The notes beneath the pieces were generated by a model, which did not search any database, was not told the origin of the DNA, and saw nothing but the letters and a program-made list of their open reading frames with translations. Shown one piece after another: positions 21,320 to 31,415 of a stretch of 64,000 nt of DNA. This stretch comes from an uncultured Colwellia sp. (GTDB lineage Bacteria; Pseudomonadota; Gammaproteobacteria; Enterobacterales; Alteromonadaceae). Both the position numbers and the translations under genes were made by a program. The stretch covers positions 31,769 through 95,768 of the forward strand of contig CAJXYE010000012.1 of NCBI GenBank assembly GCA_913063325.1, given 5' to 3'. Numbering within the stretch: position 1 is the first letter of the stretch; every line of letters starts with the position of its first letter.

Positions 21320-21585
21320 TATACCCGCTCCACTTGAATATGCAGGATTCAGCTGGAATTATAAACGCCTTTAGGCAAGGCATTGATTGAAGAGAATAGT
21401 TATTCTATTGTCGAAACCAATAACGTCGCATAAAGCGCTTATAAACCAGCCCTTTGGGGAAAACTGAGCAAAACATACTTGTCGTTACATTTGTTTTAAG
21501 GGAATGACCCTTAACAAAAAAATGTGCCTAGATTATGATTCGCTCAGATTTCCTGAAACGAGCATCTTCAAGTGGAACGGGTATA
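21320..21585. repeat. Family 1 repeat, copy C (opposite orientation to A/B)
   Basis: 5' arm TATACCCGCTCCACTTGAATATGCAGGATTCAG versus reverse complement of 3' arm TATACCCGTTCCACTTGAAGATGCTCGTTTCAG. Confidence 0.92.
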
Positions 21586-21618
21586 TGCTTTACTAAAGAT
21601 AATTATTGAGAAATTGTC

Positions 21619-23076
21619 ATGAGCAATAAAAGCTTACGAACAACAGAGCAATGGATTGATCTTATCGCTAATAGCGAGTTACCCGCTATTACTTCAACAG
21701 CTAAAATGTTAGATAAATTTTCTAACGACGATAAGTCATCGTTACCCAAGTTAAGTGAGGCCATTTTGCATGATCAAGGTCTGTCCTCATGCTTACTTAA
21801 AGTCGCTAATAACATTCAGCATATTAGTATTAATAAAGTTACTACCGTCTCTCGTGCCACCGTAGTACTTGGCATTCAAACAGTTAAAAATATTTGTTTA
21901 ACGGCTAAGTTAGTCTCCAGTTTATTAGCATCGAAGACGCTTGATATTAATGTTTATGAACACTTAACTCAGCTTATGGCTAACTCCTTTTATGCAGGTA
22001 TGTTGGCTAAGATGATGGTGCCTAAATATAGTGAAGAAGTGCAAGAGGAAGTCTACCTTGCAGCTATGTTATATAGAATAGGAGAAACAGCTTTTTGGAG
22101 TGCTGGTGGTGATGTAGCTAAAAAACTAGCAAATTATGAAGCTAAATCTACTCGAGACTTTGACCAATATTGCCAGCAAGAGTTAGGTACAAATTTTAAT
22201 GAATTAAGTAAAGGTTTGGCGGCAACTTGGAACTTGAGTGACTTACTTATTAAGGCTCTAGACCAACCCACAACACGCACGGATGAAGTAAAAGTTATTT
22301 ATTTTGCAGACAAACTCAGCGCAATTATTGCTAGCCCTGAAGGTTGTAAAGGAGATTATCATCGCTTACTTGAAGATATAGCCAAAATTGTCGGTGTTTC
22401 AGTGAAGCAGTTAACGGTGAGAATTGAGCATACCCGTGAGCAGGCTGAAAAATTACTCTCTTCTTATGGTGCTGAAATATTAATCGAGCGTATTAACTGT
22501 TTACCTAAAGCTGATGACTTTAAATCTAATGGTGAATCGTTAAACAGTAAAGAAGATGTGAGTAGAGATAAGGCCTTATTGAATGGTTTTATGGGGCTTA
22601 CTAAGTTAATGCAAAGCAGTAAGGATTTTAATGAATACTTGCAGTTAACCTTGGTAAATATTGCCAATATTTTTGCTTTTGACCGTAGTTCTTTTTTAAT
22701 GTTAGTTGATGAACGGGGGAGAGTTAAATCACGATTAGTTCTTGATAAAAATGCTCAAGACGATGCTATAAAAATTAATATTGATATAAAACATAGTGAC
22801 AATGTTATTGCTAAAGTGCTTAGTAGTGATACCGCCGCGTTGATCAATGACCACCAAGAAATTCGCTGGCGAGATTTAATCACCCAAGAGCTCAGTGAGG
22901 TGATTGGAGAAGGAGCTATTGCTTTTGTGCCGGTCAAAATAGGAGGAAAAGCGATAGGTGTGATGTGTTTGCAATCATTTGCATCAAAACAAAAAATACA
23001 GACGCAAGACTTCCAACAACTATGTGCCTTTATTGATCATCTTAATATGTGCTTAACCATGATTAAATACAGTTAA
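21619..23076 (+). CDS. HDOD-domain protein with C-terminal GAF domain
   Basis: HDOD-like N-terminus (LPAITSTAKMLDKF...AILHDQGLSSCLLKVANN...VVLGIQTVKNICL) and GAF-like FAFDRSSFLMLVDERGRVKSRL...GAIAFVPVKIGGKAIGVMCLQS. Confidence 0.8.
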   Translation: MSNKSLRTTEQWIDLIANSELPAITSTAKMLDKFSNDDKSSLPKLSEAILHDQGLSSCLLKVANNIQHISINKVTTVSRATVVLGIQTVKNICLTAKLVSSLLASKTLDINVYEHLTQLMANSFYAGMLAKMMVPKYSEEVQEEVYLAAMLYRIGETAFWSAGGDVAKKLANYEAKSTRDFDQYCQQELGTNFNELSKGLAATWNLSDLLIKALDQPTTRTDEVKVIYFADKLSAIIASPEGCKGDYHRLLEDIAKIVGVSVKQLTVRIEHTREQAEKLLSSYGAEILIERINCLPKADDFKSNGESLNSKEDVSRDKALLNGFMGLTKLMQSSKDFNEYLQLTLVNIANIFAFDRSSFLMLVDERGRVKSRLVLDKNAQDDAIKINIDIKHSDNVIAKVLSSDTAALINDHQEIRWRDLITQELSEVIGEGAIAFVPVKIGGKAIGVMCLQSFASKQKIQTQDFQQLCAFIDHLNMCLTMIKYS

Positions 23077-23208
23077 CTCAATAATAGTTACGGTTTTTAT
23101 TCAAGACAGAGAGCGAATCAGGTGTTTGTAAATATGGATACAATTAGTTACTCGTTTTAGCATATCTTCTGATAAACTAGCGATAATTTTATTAGTTAAT
23201 GCACGCTT

Positions 23209-23754
23209 GTGCCAAAATCTACAATGACCCAACCATCAACTTCTCAATCAAACTTATTTACCACCAGCTTTACTTTAGATAAAGCCCATTATGCAGAGTG
23301 CTACGGGCAATCTAGTACTTTAAAACATGATAAAAAAACGTACTTTAAAGCCAATGTTTTAACTGTTTTTGGTTTGATTATTTTATTGTTTACCCCGGTT
23401 AACCCCTATGCTGCTTGGTTTGTTATAGCTTGCGGTATTCTCGAAACGCTTAGTGTTTATTATCATAAACCGTGGTGGGTAATGAGGCAGATGCTTAGTA
23501 AGGCGTCGGGTAGTGAAGTTAAACTTACTATTGATGAACAAGGTATATTGACGGAATCATTTCATATTAATAGTCGTATTTTATGGACAGATGTTACAGC
23601 TGTTACTGAAACTGACTTGGGTTTTGTTATATATTTTAGTTTAGGTAAAAGTGTTACAGGCAAAGATATTGCCAGTAAAAGTTATATATCTAACAGTTGT
23701 TTGTCTGATGAAGCTAAAGCTTTTATTGCGGAAAAAAATCCTGTTGTTGCGTAA
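23209..23754 (+). CDS. YcxB-like membrane protein
   Basis: Two TM helices followed by a beta-rich C-terminal domain (LTIDEQGILTESFHINSRILWTDVTAVTET). Confidence 0.55.
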   Translation: MPKSTMTQPSTSQSNLFTTSFTLDKAHYAECYGQSSTLKHDKKTYFKANVLTVFGLIILLFTPVNPYAAWFVIACGILETLSVYYHKPWWVMRQMLSKASGSEVKLTIDEQGILTESFHINSRILWTDVTAVTETDLGFVIYFSLGKSVTGKDIASKSYISNSCLSDEAKAFIAEKNPVVA

Positions 23755-23788
23755 AGTCAGCAGTAAGTGAAGATGAAGTAATATTTCT

Positions 23789-24658
23789 ATGGTTAAACAA
23801 GCATTTATTCGGTTATCTAACCCTAAATTTATCGTACTGTTTTTAGTCGTATGGGCGTGCTTACTGTTGAGCTCTAGTTATGCGCTGAACGAACTAGCTG
23901 ATTATAGTTTGTTTACCTTTTTAGGTACTCTAGGTGCTATTTTTGCCAATTCAACAGGGGCTGGTGGTGGTGTGGTGTTTATTCCCATGTTCACTCAGCT
24001 TAACTTTACCGAGCAACAATCAATAGCAACAAGCTTTGCGATTCAATGTTTTGGCATGACCGCCGGAGCTGTGACTTGGTGGCACCATTATAAAACAGAA
24101 AAAACTGAGCTACGTTTATGGCAAGGCTTTAAACGTATCATCTGTGTAACCACTGTTGCATCTGTTATTGGCTTGTATGCAGTCTTTTACTTCCAAACTA
24201 ATTCGCCAGCAGCTTTGCATATTAGTTTTAGCTGGTTTTCAGTGCTATTAGGTTTTTTCATCATATTGACCATCTATTTACTGCAACCACACCGAGAGCG
24301 TAGCCAGTTATATTATGTTGACTATATTGCACTGGTGATGATTGGTTTTTTTGGTGGTGCTGTTACCGCTTGGTTAAGTGTTGGTGTCGGTGAGTTGTTA
24401 GTTATTTATCTGCTGCTACGTCATTTTGATATTAATATGGCGGTAGCTGCAGCGGTTATTGTATCTGCTATTAGCGTTTGGGCGGCAATTGGTCAAGTTA
24501 GTCATGACGTTTATTGGCAAGTAGTTTTATTTGCTGGCCCAGGGGCTGTATTAGGCGGTATCTTTGCTAAAACAGTAGTCACGCATTTATCAGCAACTAA
24601 GCTTAAATTATTTTTTGCATCTTGGTTGTTGATAAGTGGCGCCGTAGGGTTAAGTTAA
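23789..24658 (+). CDS. TSUP-family (TauE/SafE-like) permease
   Basis: Multi-TM; LGAIFANSTGAGGGVVFIPMF and GFFGGAVTAWLSVGVGELLVIYLLLR repeats. Confidence 0.82.
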   Translation: MVKQAFIRLSNPKFIVLFLVVWACLLLSSSYALNELADYSLFTFLGTLGAIFANSTGAGGGVVFIPMFTQLNFTEQQSIATSFAIQCFGMTAGAVTWWHHYKTEKTELRLWQGFKRIICVTTVASVIGLYAVFYFQTNSPAALHISFSWFSVLLGFFIILTIYLLQPHRERSQLYYVDYIALVMIGFFGGAVTAWLSVGVGELLVIYLLLRHFDINMAVAAAVIVSAISVWAAIGQVSHDVYWQVVLFAGPGAVLGGIFAKTVVTHLSATKLKLFFASWLLISGAVGLS

Positions 24659-24700
24659 CTTGAGTTAAGTAAAGGAAAAATGATCTGTTACAAGTCTTAA

Positions 24701-24715
24701 TGAGAGTTATTCTCA
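24701..24715. promoter_or_regulatory. Fur-box-like site
   Basis: TGAGAGTTATTCTCA resembles the 7-1-7 TGATAATnATTATCA core; ~65 bp upstream of the iron transporter start. Confidence 0.6.
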
Positions 24716-24780
24716 AAAACCTTGACAGCTTTTACTGTGCTTGTACAATTCGACCACAGTATTTTATGGAGACACTAATT

Positions 24781-25803
24781 ATGTTGAAAAAATTGATTAA
24801 TACCTCACTTGTTGGCTTACTTTTAACCGCTAGTTTTATGACAAGTTTTATTGCCGATGCTAGTGAAGGAGTGAATGTTTACTCTTACAGACAACCTTTT
24901 CTTGTAGAGCCTTTGTTTAATAAATTTACCGAGCAAAGCGGTATTAAAGTGAATGTCGTTTTCGCTAAAAAAGGCATGGCTGAACGTTTAGCGCGCGAAG
25001 GCAAATATAGTCCTGCAGATATATTACTCACTACAGATATTAGTCGTTTGATTGAATTACGTGATAAAGACCTAGTGCAACCAGTTAACTCGTCAGTTTT
25101 AAGTAACGCGATCCCTAAACAATATCAAGCACAAGACAATACTTGGTTTGCCTTAACTACACGCGTCCGTAATATCTACTCTGCGAAACGTTTAGGTAAG
25201 ATTGACCTGAATTATGAAGACTTAGCCGATGAAAAGTATAAAGGTCGTGTTTGTACACGCAGTGGTAAACACCCCTATAATGTTGCCTTAGTTGCTTCTA
25301 TGATCAGTGAACATGGTGAAGCTTACACATTAGATTGGCTAAAAAAGGTGAAGAATAATTTAGCACGTAAACCCCAAGGTAGTGATCGCGGTCAAGTACA
25401 AGCAATTCATCAAAAACTGTGCGATATTTCTTTAGGTAATAGTTATTATTTTGGCAAAATGCTAAAAGATGAAAAACAAAAAGTTTGGGCTGATGAAGTC
25501 TACATTAACTTCCCTAACCAAAAAAATCGTGGTGCCCATATAAACATATCGGGTGTTGCTATGGCTAAATACGCGCCTAATGCAAAAAATGCTCAAGTGT
25601 TAATGGAATTCTTAGTTTCTAAACCTGCGCAAGCATTATATGCACAAACGAATATGGAATATCCTGTTCGAGAAGATGTTGCAGTATCGAAATTAGTCGA
25701 TTCTTGGGGGAGTTATAAAGCAGATGCCTTACCATTAGAAGAGATTGCGAAAAACCGTAAAGCAGCATTAAAGCTATTAGACCAAGCACAGTTTGATTTG
25801 TGA
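24781..25803 (+). CDS. Fe(3+) ABC transporter, periplasmic substrate-binding protein (FbpA/FutA type)
   Basis: Signal peptide; VNVYSYRQPFLVEPLFNKFTEQSGIKVNVVFAKKGMAERLAREG; C-terminal NMEYPVREDV. Likely start ATG 24781. Confidence 0.88.
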   Translation: MLKKLINTSLVGLLLTASFMTSFIADASEGVNVYSYRQPFLVEPLFNKFTEQSGIKVNVVFAKKGMAERLAREGKYSPADILLTTDISRLIELRDKDLVQPVNSSVLSNAIPKQYQAQDNTWFALTTRVRNIYSAKRLGKIDLNYEDLADEKYKGRVCTRSGKHPYNVALVASMISEHGEAYTLDWLKKVKNNLARKPQGSDRGQVQAIHQKLCDISLGNSYYFGKMLKDEKQKVWADEVYINFPNQKNRGAHINISGVAMAKYAPNAKNAQVLMEFLVSKPAQALYAQTNMEYPVREDVAVSKLVDSWGSYKADALPLEEIAKNRKAALKLLDQAQFDL

Positions 25804-27428
25804 TAGCACTGTATAACAGTAGATCATGGAAGTTATCTAGCTATTTAATTGCACTGGTATTGATAGTGCCAGTGGTTGTTATGCTAGTCGGCGGCGTAAG
25901 TACTTCAACGCAGCTGTTTGTTCATTTATGGCAAACAGTGCTGCCAAGTTATCTTGAAAATACTTTATTACTCGCTTTTTGGGTGGTGTTATTGGCGTTG
26001 TTTTTTGGCGTGTTTAGTGCAGCCATCATTACGCAAACCAATATTGTATTTAAACAACAGCTACGTTGGTTGTTACTTTTACCTTTAGCTATGCCCGCGT
26101 ATTTAGTTGCTTACCTTTATACCGACCTATTTGATTACGCAGGTCCAGTTCAGCGTGCTTTAAGAGCATGGTTTGATTGGCAATCGCCAGACGACTATTG
26201 GTTCTTTGATATTCGTACCTTACCCGGCGCTGCTTTAATGCTAGCACTGGTGTTATTTCCCTATATTTATATGCTTACCCGTGGCGCTTTTGAGCAGCAA
26301 GATCAAAACTTAACGCGTGCGAGTCGATTACTCGGCTTAACAGCAAAGCAAAGTTTCTTTAAAATAGCCTTACCCCTAGCAAGGCCCGCTATTGCAGTTT
26401 CGGCTAGCCTTGTCTTAATGGAAACCCTAGCTGATTTTGCAACCGTACAATACTTTTCTGTTAATACACTAACAACTGCTATTTATGATACTTGGCTTGG
26501 TTATGGCGATTTGGGAGCGGCTAATGCGTTAGCCAGTGTTTTAATGCTTTTAGTGTTATTTGTTGTGTTAGCAGAGCAACGAAGTAGGGCAGGGTTACGT
26601 CACCAAAGCGCTAGACCTAACTTAAATAGAGAGCTGATAAAGTTGTCTGTGATCCAACAATTTATGGCGAGTATTTTTTGCTGGGCATTAGTTATTTTGG
26701 GTTTTTTACTGCCGTTAACCTTATTAATCATTATGGCTGTGCAATACAGCGATGTGGCACAATTATCGGTGTTAATCTCTACCGGCATCAATTCATTAAA
26801 AATTTCAGTTATTGCGGCAACGGTTGCTGTATTGATTGCTTTATCTTTGGGTCTATATCAGCGTTTACACAGTGATAAATACCGTCATCTTCCACAGCAA
26901 ATTTCTGGTTTTGGTTATGCTATACCAGGCACTGTACTCGCTATGGCTATGCTATCGACGTTAGGACCTTTAGACCATTGGCTCAACGGAGTTGTTGAGT
27001 TTTTTGGGGGAGTAGCTCCAGGACTGATTTTATCGGGCTCTCTGTTTGCTATTATATTTGCGCTAGTAGTACGTTTTTCAGCTATCGCTAATGGCACTAT
27101 TATGAGCGGTATAAAGCAAATCCCTCAATCACTTGATTATGCACCAGCGTCTTTGGGAGTAAATCTGAAGGGAAGTTTAGTTAAAGTACATTTGCCTATT
27201 TTAAGGCCCGCAATAATAGTTGCATGGTTATTAGTTTTTGTTGAAGCAATGAAAGAGTTACCGGCAGTATTGTTGCTACGACCGTTTAATTTTGAAACCT
27301 TAAGTAGCCAAATTTATCAGCTTATTTCTGATGAAATGTTAGAGCAAGGTGCTTTAGGCGCAATTCTCATCGTGTTGTTTGGTCTGTTACCTATAATAAT
27401 CCTGAATAAGAGCAAGGAAAAAGTATGA
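25800..27428 (+). CDS. Fe(3+) ABC transporter permease (FbpB type)
   Basis: Two fused permease halves with EAA-like motifs (ASRLLGLTAKQSFFKIALPLARPAI; APASLGVNLKGSLVKVHLPILRPAI); overlaps upstream stop. Confidence 0.88.
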   Translation: MIALYNSRSWKLSSYLIALVLIVPVVVMLVGGVSTSTQLFVHLWQTVLPSYLENTLLLAFWVVLLALFFGVFSAAIITQTNIVFKQQLRWLLLLPLAMPAYLVAYLYTDLFDYAGPVQRALRAWFDWQSPDDYWFFDIRTLPGAALMLALVLFPYIYMLTRGAFEQQDQNLTRASRLLGLTAKQSFFKIALPLARPAIAVSASLVLMETLADFATVQYFSVNTLTTAIYDTWLGYGDLGAANALASVLMLLVLFVVLAEQRSRAGLRHQSARPNLNRELIKLSVIQQFMASIFCWALVILGFLLPLTLLIIMAVQYSDVAQLSVLISTGINSLKISVIAATVAVLIALSLGLYQRLHSDKYRHLPQQISGFGYAIPGTVLAMAMLSTLGPLDHWLNGVVEFFGGVAPGLILSGSLFAIIFALVVRFSAIANGTIMSGIKQIPQSLDYAPASLGVNLKGSLVKVHLPILRPAIIVAWLLVFVEAMKELPAVLLLRPFNFETLSSQIYQLISDEMLEQGALGAILIVLFGLLPIIILNKSKEKV

Positions 27429-28540
27429 CCGTGTTGTTAACTACCCAGCCACCTATAGAGTCACCAGTCTTGTTATCTATCAAACAGCTTTGTGTAACGC
27501 TGCAAGATAAAGCGGTTTTATCTACATTGGATTTAACGCTTAATGAAGGAGATATATTAGGTCTGGTTGGTGCTAGTGGCTGTGGAAAAACAACCTTACT
27601 TAATGCTATTGCTGGTTTTAGTAAACCGAGCAGGGGGCAAATAACCATTGATAGTAATGTGCTGAGTGATGGGGACCACAGTGTACCAGCAGAAAAACGT
27701 CAGGTAGGCATGATTTTCCAAGACTATGCCTTATTCCCACATTTAACTGTAAAAGAGAATATTGCTTTTGGCATTGCAAAGTTAAGTAAGGCCGAGCAGA
27801 AACAACAAATAGAGCAGTTACTGGCCATATTAAAGCTAAATGATTACGGTGATAGTTATATTCATCAGCTTTCCGGTGGACAGCAACAACGTGTTGCCAT
27901 TGCACGAGCTTTAGCGCCAAAACCTAAATTACTTTTACTTGATGAACCCTTTTCAAATATCGACGCTCGCCTTAGGAATGAATTGATGGTCGAGATAAGA
28001 TTGTTATTAAAGCAGTTTAAAATGACCGCTATTTTTGTAACCCATAACAAAGATGAAGTATTTACCTTTGCAGATAAAATGGCAGTAATGGCACAAGGTC
28101 GGTTATTACAATTAGATGCCCCTAGTATTATTTGTCAACAACCCAATAGCTATCAGGTTGCAGATTTTTTACAGCTTGGCAGTTGGTTACCTTGCAAAGT
28201 TAATTCAGCTGGTGCGCATAGTTTGTTAGGCGATCTTGAAACCGAGTCGATAAAGGGGGAGAAATCACGGTTATTATATTTGTTAATAAAACCTCAGCAA
28301 CTAACCTTAACGGCAAAGGTAGATGATAAGAATATAGCGAATGCACAAGTTGAATATATTAGTGTTACTGAGCAGGGCTATCATTATTATCTACGTAGTA
28401 TCAACTCACCTTCAGCCGATAGCGCATTAGCATTTAACAAAATAAGCTTATACAGTAATGTGGTACTGACAATAAATCAGCAGGTTTTGGTACTTATAAA
28501 GCCCCATGACTTAATATTCTTCGAGCGTAACCCCTTGTAA
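27425..28540 (+). CDS. ABC transporter ATP-binding protein (FbpC type)
   Basis: Walker A GASGCGKTTLL, LSGGQQQRVAIARAL, LLLDEPFSNID, C-terminal TOBE-like region. Confidence 0.9.
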   Translation: MTVLLTTQPPIESPVLLSIKQLCVTLQDKAVLSTLDLTLNEGDILGLVGASGCGKTTLLNAIAGFSKPSRGQITIDSNVLSDGDHSVPAEKRQVGMIFQDYALFPHLTVKENIAFGIAKLSKAEQKQQIEQLLAILKLNDYGDSYIHQLSGGQQQRVAIARALAPKPKLLLLDEPFSNIDARLRNELMVEIRLLLKQFKMTAIFVTHNKDEVFTFADKMAVMAQGRLLQLDAPSIICQQPNSYQVADFLQLGSWLPCKVNSAGAHSLLGDLETESIKGEKSRLLYLLIKPQQLTLTAKVDDKNIANAQVEYISVTEQGYHYYLRSINSPSADSALAFNKISLYSNVVLTINQQVLVLIKPHDLIFFERNPL

Positions 28541-28665
28541 AAGGGTATGTAATTTTAACGGTGCAAGCTGTTACAGTTCCTTTACAACACCTTACAGTCT
28601 CTTTAATACTTTGCTTTTATAATTTACTTATCAAATCAAAGTCGTTTAATTTTAAGGAGTCTGTC

Positions 28666-29436
28666 ATGACACCAAGTATAGAGCTTGTTGATAATACACA
28701 ACCACCTGAAACTAACCTAAATAATGAGTTACCGAATAAATTATTGCTGATTGAAAATGATCACTACTTAAGTAAGGCTTTTGCGGAGAAGGGTAAGCAA
28801 TCTAGCTACCAAACCATGAAAGTATGTACGGGTGAAGTGCTGAGTCAGAAGTTGAAAAGCTATTTAGTAGACCAAAAGCCTAATATGATAGTGCTATATG
28901 TTGGCTTTTCTGATAGCTCACAGTTGCTGATAATAAGTGATCTTCGGGCCTTATTTGATGGCCTATTAGTCATTGTATCGAATAAAAATAGTGAACAAGA
29001 GCAATTTAATGCGTTCAACCTTGGTGCTGATGATTATTTGATTAAGCCCATCGATAGTCGAATCTTAATGATGCGAATTGAAGCTTTATTTCGTCGTCAA
29101 AGCAATAAAGTGAATCCCGTTGAGTTAGCTAGTTTAGCAATTGGTGATGTTTGCTTACAGCCTAAATCTCAAAAGTGTTTTATTAATGGTGAAGGAGTTA
29201 AGCTAACGACCTTTGAATTTAATTTATTAAAATCGTTAATAGAGCATCAAGGGCTAATTTTATCTCGAGATCAACTTTATAGTACCTTGCTTAGACGTGT
29301 ATATAATGGAGTCGAACGTACGCTTGATGTCAGAATGTCACAATTACGTGAAAAACTGACTGTAGCAGGTATGAAGAAGAATCAAATAGAAACTGTTTGG
29401 GGTCAAGGTTATATGTTTAACAATATTAGCTCTTAA
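28666..29436 (+). CDS. OmpR/PhoB-family response regulator, orphan, atypical receiver
   Basis: Receiver-like LLLIENDHYLSKAF ... LGADDYLIKPI; winged helix LTTFEFNLLKSLIEHQGLILSRDQLYSTL...RTLDVRMSQLREKL. Start ATG 28666. Confidence 0.85.
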   Translation: MTPSIELVDNTQPPETNLNNELPNKLLLIENDHYLSKAFAEKGKQSSYQTMKVCTGEVLSQKLKSYLVDQKPNMIVLYVGFSDSSQLLIISDLRALFDGLLVIVSNKNSEQEQFNAFNLGADDYLIKPIDSRILMMRIEALFRRQSNKVNPVELASLAIGDVCLQPKSQKCFINGEGVKLTTFEFNLLKSLIEHQGLILSRDQLYSTLLRRVYNGVERTLDVRMSQLREKLTVAGMKKNQIETVWGQGYMFNNISS

Positions 29437-29455
29437 ACTTTCACTGCTCAGTAAA

Positions 29456-29489
29456 AATTTAGTGGAGGAATAACACCTCCGCTAAAATT
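29456..29489. terminator. Hairpin downstream of the response regulator
   Basis: aatttagtggagg aataaca cctccgctaaaatt. Confidence 0.6.
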
Positions 29490-29522
29490 GAACAACTGGG
29501 ACATCTTAGCTACTTTCTAGTA

Positions 29523-29786
29523 TATACCCGCTACCATTCAAGATGCAGGTTTCAGAGTGCTTGATAAATTTTAATTCAAGGCGCTGTGATGAAAGAATGG
29601 TTATTCCATTGTAAGTCACAGCAACGATGAAGTAATGTTGCTCAAGCTCTTCTTCGATGGGGTTAAAATGACTTTACACCGCGTTAAATAAAAAAAACAT
29701 AGAATAACTATGCTTTACTTATTTTACTTGTCTAAAGCCATTTTAATTCCCACTGAAATCCTGTACTTTGATTGGTAACGGGTATA
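29523..29786. repeat. Family 1 repeat, copy D
   Basis: 5' arm TATACCCGCTACCATTCAAGATGCAGGTTTCAG versus reverse complement of 3' arm TATACCCGTTACCAATCAAAGTACAGGATTTCAG. Confidence 0.88.
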
Positions 29787-29855
29787 AATAAATAATAGCT
29801 TTACCTTATTATTTGTTTTTTCTGTATACTCGCCCATAATCTTTTTTAGCTATCT

Positions 29856-30599
29856 ATGCTGGAGCTTTCTTTGCTAGCAGTAATACGCGTTTTCCTAATG
29901 ATCTTAGCCTTGGTTGTTATTTGCACTATCTCTATTGTTTATTGCTTATTACGCCCTTTTCACCGTAATAATGTTTATCACACCTCACGATATTTAGGGA
30001 AAATCCCGACACTTCTTGGTGTAGAAGTGGAAGTAAGAATTCCTGAATCTGTTAAAAATATTGGTCCTGTTGTCTGGGCGGCAAATCATCAAAATAGTTA
30101 TGATCTGTTTACTCACGCGAATGCCGTACTGCCTGGTACCGTGAGTGTAGGCAAAAAGAGTTTAAAATGGATTCCTTTTTTTGGGCAAATGTATTGGTTA
30201 ACCGGTAATATTTTAATTGACCGAAAAAATACCAGTAAGGCAATGAACACCATTGACTTAACCGCGGATAAAATAAAAAAAGATAAACTTTCTGTATGGA
30301 TGTTTCCTGAAGGTACTCGTAGCCGAGGCAGAGGTTTATTACCATTGAAAACCGGTGCTTTTCGCACTGCTATTCAAGCGGGAGTGCCTATTGTACCAAT
30401 TTGTGCCAGTAATCAAGTAGGGACAATTAACTTGAACCGTTGGGATAATGGGAAAATAATCATAGAGTTCTTAGACCCCATTCCGCTTAATGATGCAAGC
30501 CGCGAAAACTTAAGGTCAATAGTAAATGAAACTCATAAATTAATGTATAATAAAATCGAGACGTTATCGATTGAAGCCGCGGCTTACCATAACAAATAA
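29856..30599 (+). CDS. plsC: 1-acyl-sn-glycerol-3-phosphate acyltransferase
   Basis: AANHQNSYD (NHx4D-like) and MFPEGTRSRGRGLLPLKTGAF motifs. Confidence 0.88.
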   Translation: MLELSLLAVIRVFLMILALVVICTISIVYCLLRPFHRNNVYHTSRYLGKIPTLLGVEVEVRIPESVKNIGPVVWAANHQNSYDLFTHANAVLPGTVSVGKKSLKWIPFFGQMYWLTGNILIDRKNTSKAMNTIDLTADKIKKDKLSVWMFPEGTRSRGRGLLPLKTGAFRTAIQAGVPIVPICASNQVGTINLNRWDNGKIIIEFLDPIPLNDASRENLRSIVNETHKLMYNKIETLSIEAAAYHNK

Positions 30600-30627
30600 C
30601 CCCGTTGTTTATAAACAGAGATAGGTA

Positions 30628-30984
30628 ATGAAAATGATTGATGAAGAATTACAACAATGGTTTAGCCATACTGAAATGTTAATTTCTGAGTTGCTTGAAG
30701 ACGGTACTAATGAGGAAGTTTATCACACGATTGAACATCATTTTGCTAGTAGTGATTTTGATTTGCTCGAAAAAGCCGCTATCGCAGCTTTTAAATTAGG
30801 ACTCGAAATTGAAGAGCCCGAAGAGGCAGAATTAGAAAATGGTGATAAAGTCTTTGCTTTTGATATTGCTACCGAACAAATGTTAGATGTAGATTTAATC
30901 AAAAAAGAAACTAAAGCTATGTTTGAGCTGGCAAAAAAGTGTGGTGTTGACTATGATGGTTGGGGTACTTACTTTGAAGAATAA
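30628..30984 (+). CDS. rraB: Ribonuclease E inhibitor RraB-like protein
   Basis: Acidic ~118 aa; C-terminal ELAKKCGVDYDGWGTYFEE typical of RraB/YjgD. Confidence 0.85.
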   Translation: MKMIDEELQQWFSHTEMLISELLEDGTNEEVYHTIEHHFASSDFDLLEKAAIAAFKLGLEIEEPEEAELENGDKVFAFDIATEQMLDVDLIKKETKAMFELAKKCGVDYDGWGTYFEE

Positions 30985-31145
30985 TGCTTTAAGTATATTT
31001 TAATACTCTAAGACTTGAACACGTGTACTAAATACCTTAAAATATGCGACATTATTAGCCAGTATGATGTTTTTCTGGCTCACTAGCACTGAAAAGTGTA
31101 AGCTGATATTTGACGTTTTAGTACACTTATAAAGGAAATCAAACC

Positions 31146-31301
31146 ATGGAATGGCTTAGCAGAACGCTTTCACAAGAACCTACTCTACTCGCACTGTCAA
31201 TAACGGTTATCGTAACTGTTTTTATTTTTTCAGCAAGAAAAGCACATTTAAATCATTTAGCTAAAATGAAAAAAATTAATGATAGCTTTAACGTCAAATA
31301 A
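31146..31301 (+). CDS. Small single-TM protein (51 aa), hypothetical
   Basis: ATG behind aaaggaaatcaaacc; MEWLSRTLSQEPTLLALSITVIVTVFIFSARKAHLNHLAKMKKINDSFNVK*. Absent from the ORF track (below its length cut-off). Confidence 0.6.
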   Translation: MEWLSRTLSQEPTLLALSITVIVTVFIFSARKAHLNHLAKMKKINDSFNVK

Positions 31302-31415
31302 AAATTGATGTACTTAGGTTACGCTTCTACTCTCAAAGTTTTTCTTTTCCTTTCTCTTCTTATATTTCGACATAAAAAATCACACTATAATAGTGTGAGC
31401 TTTAAACGTAATCTT

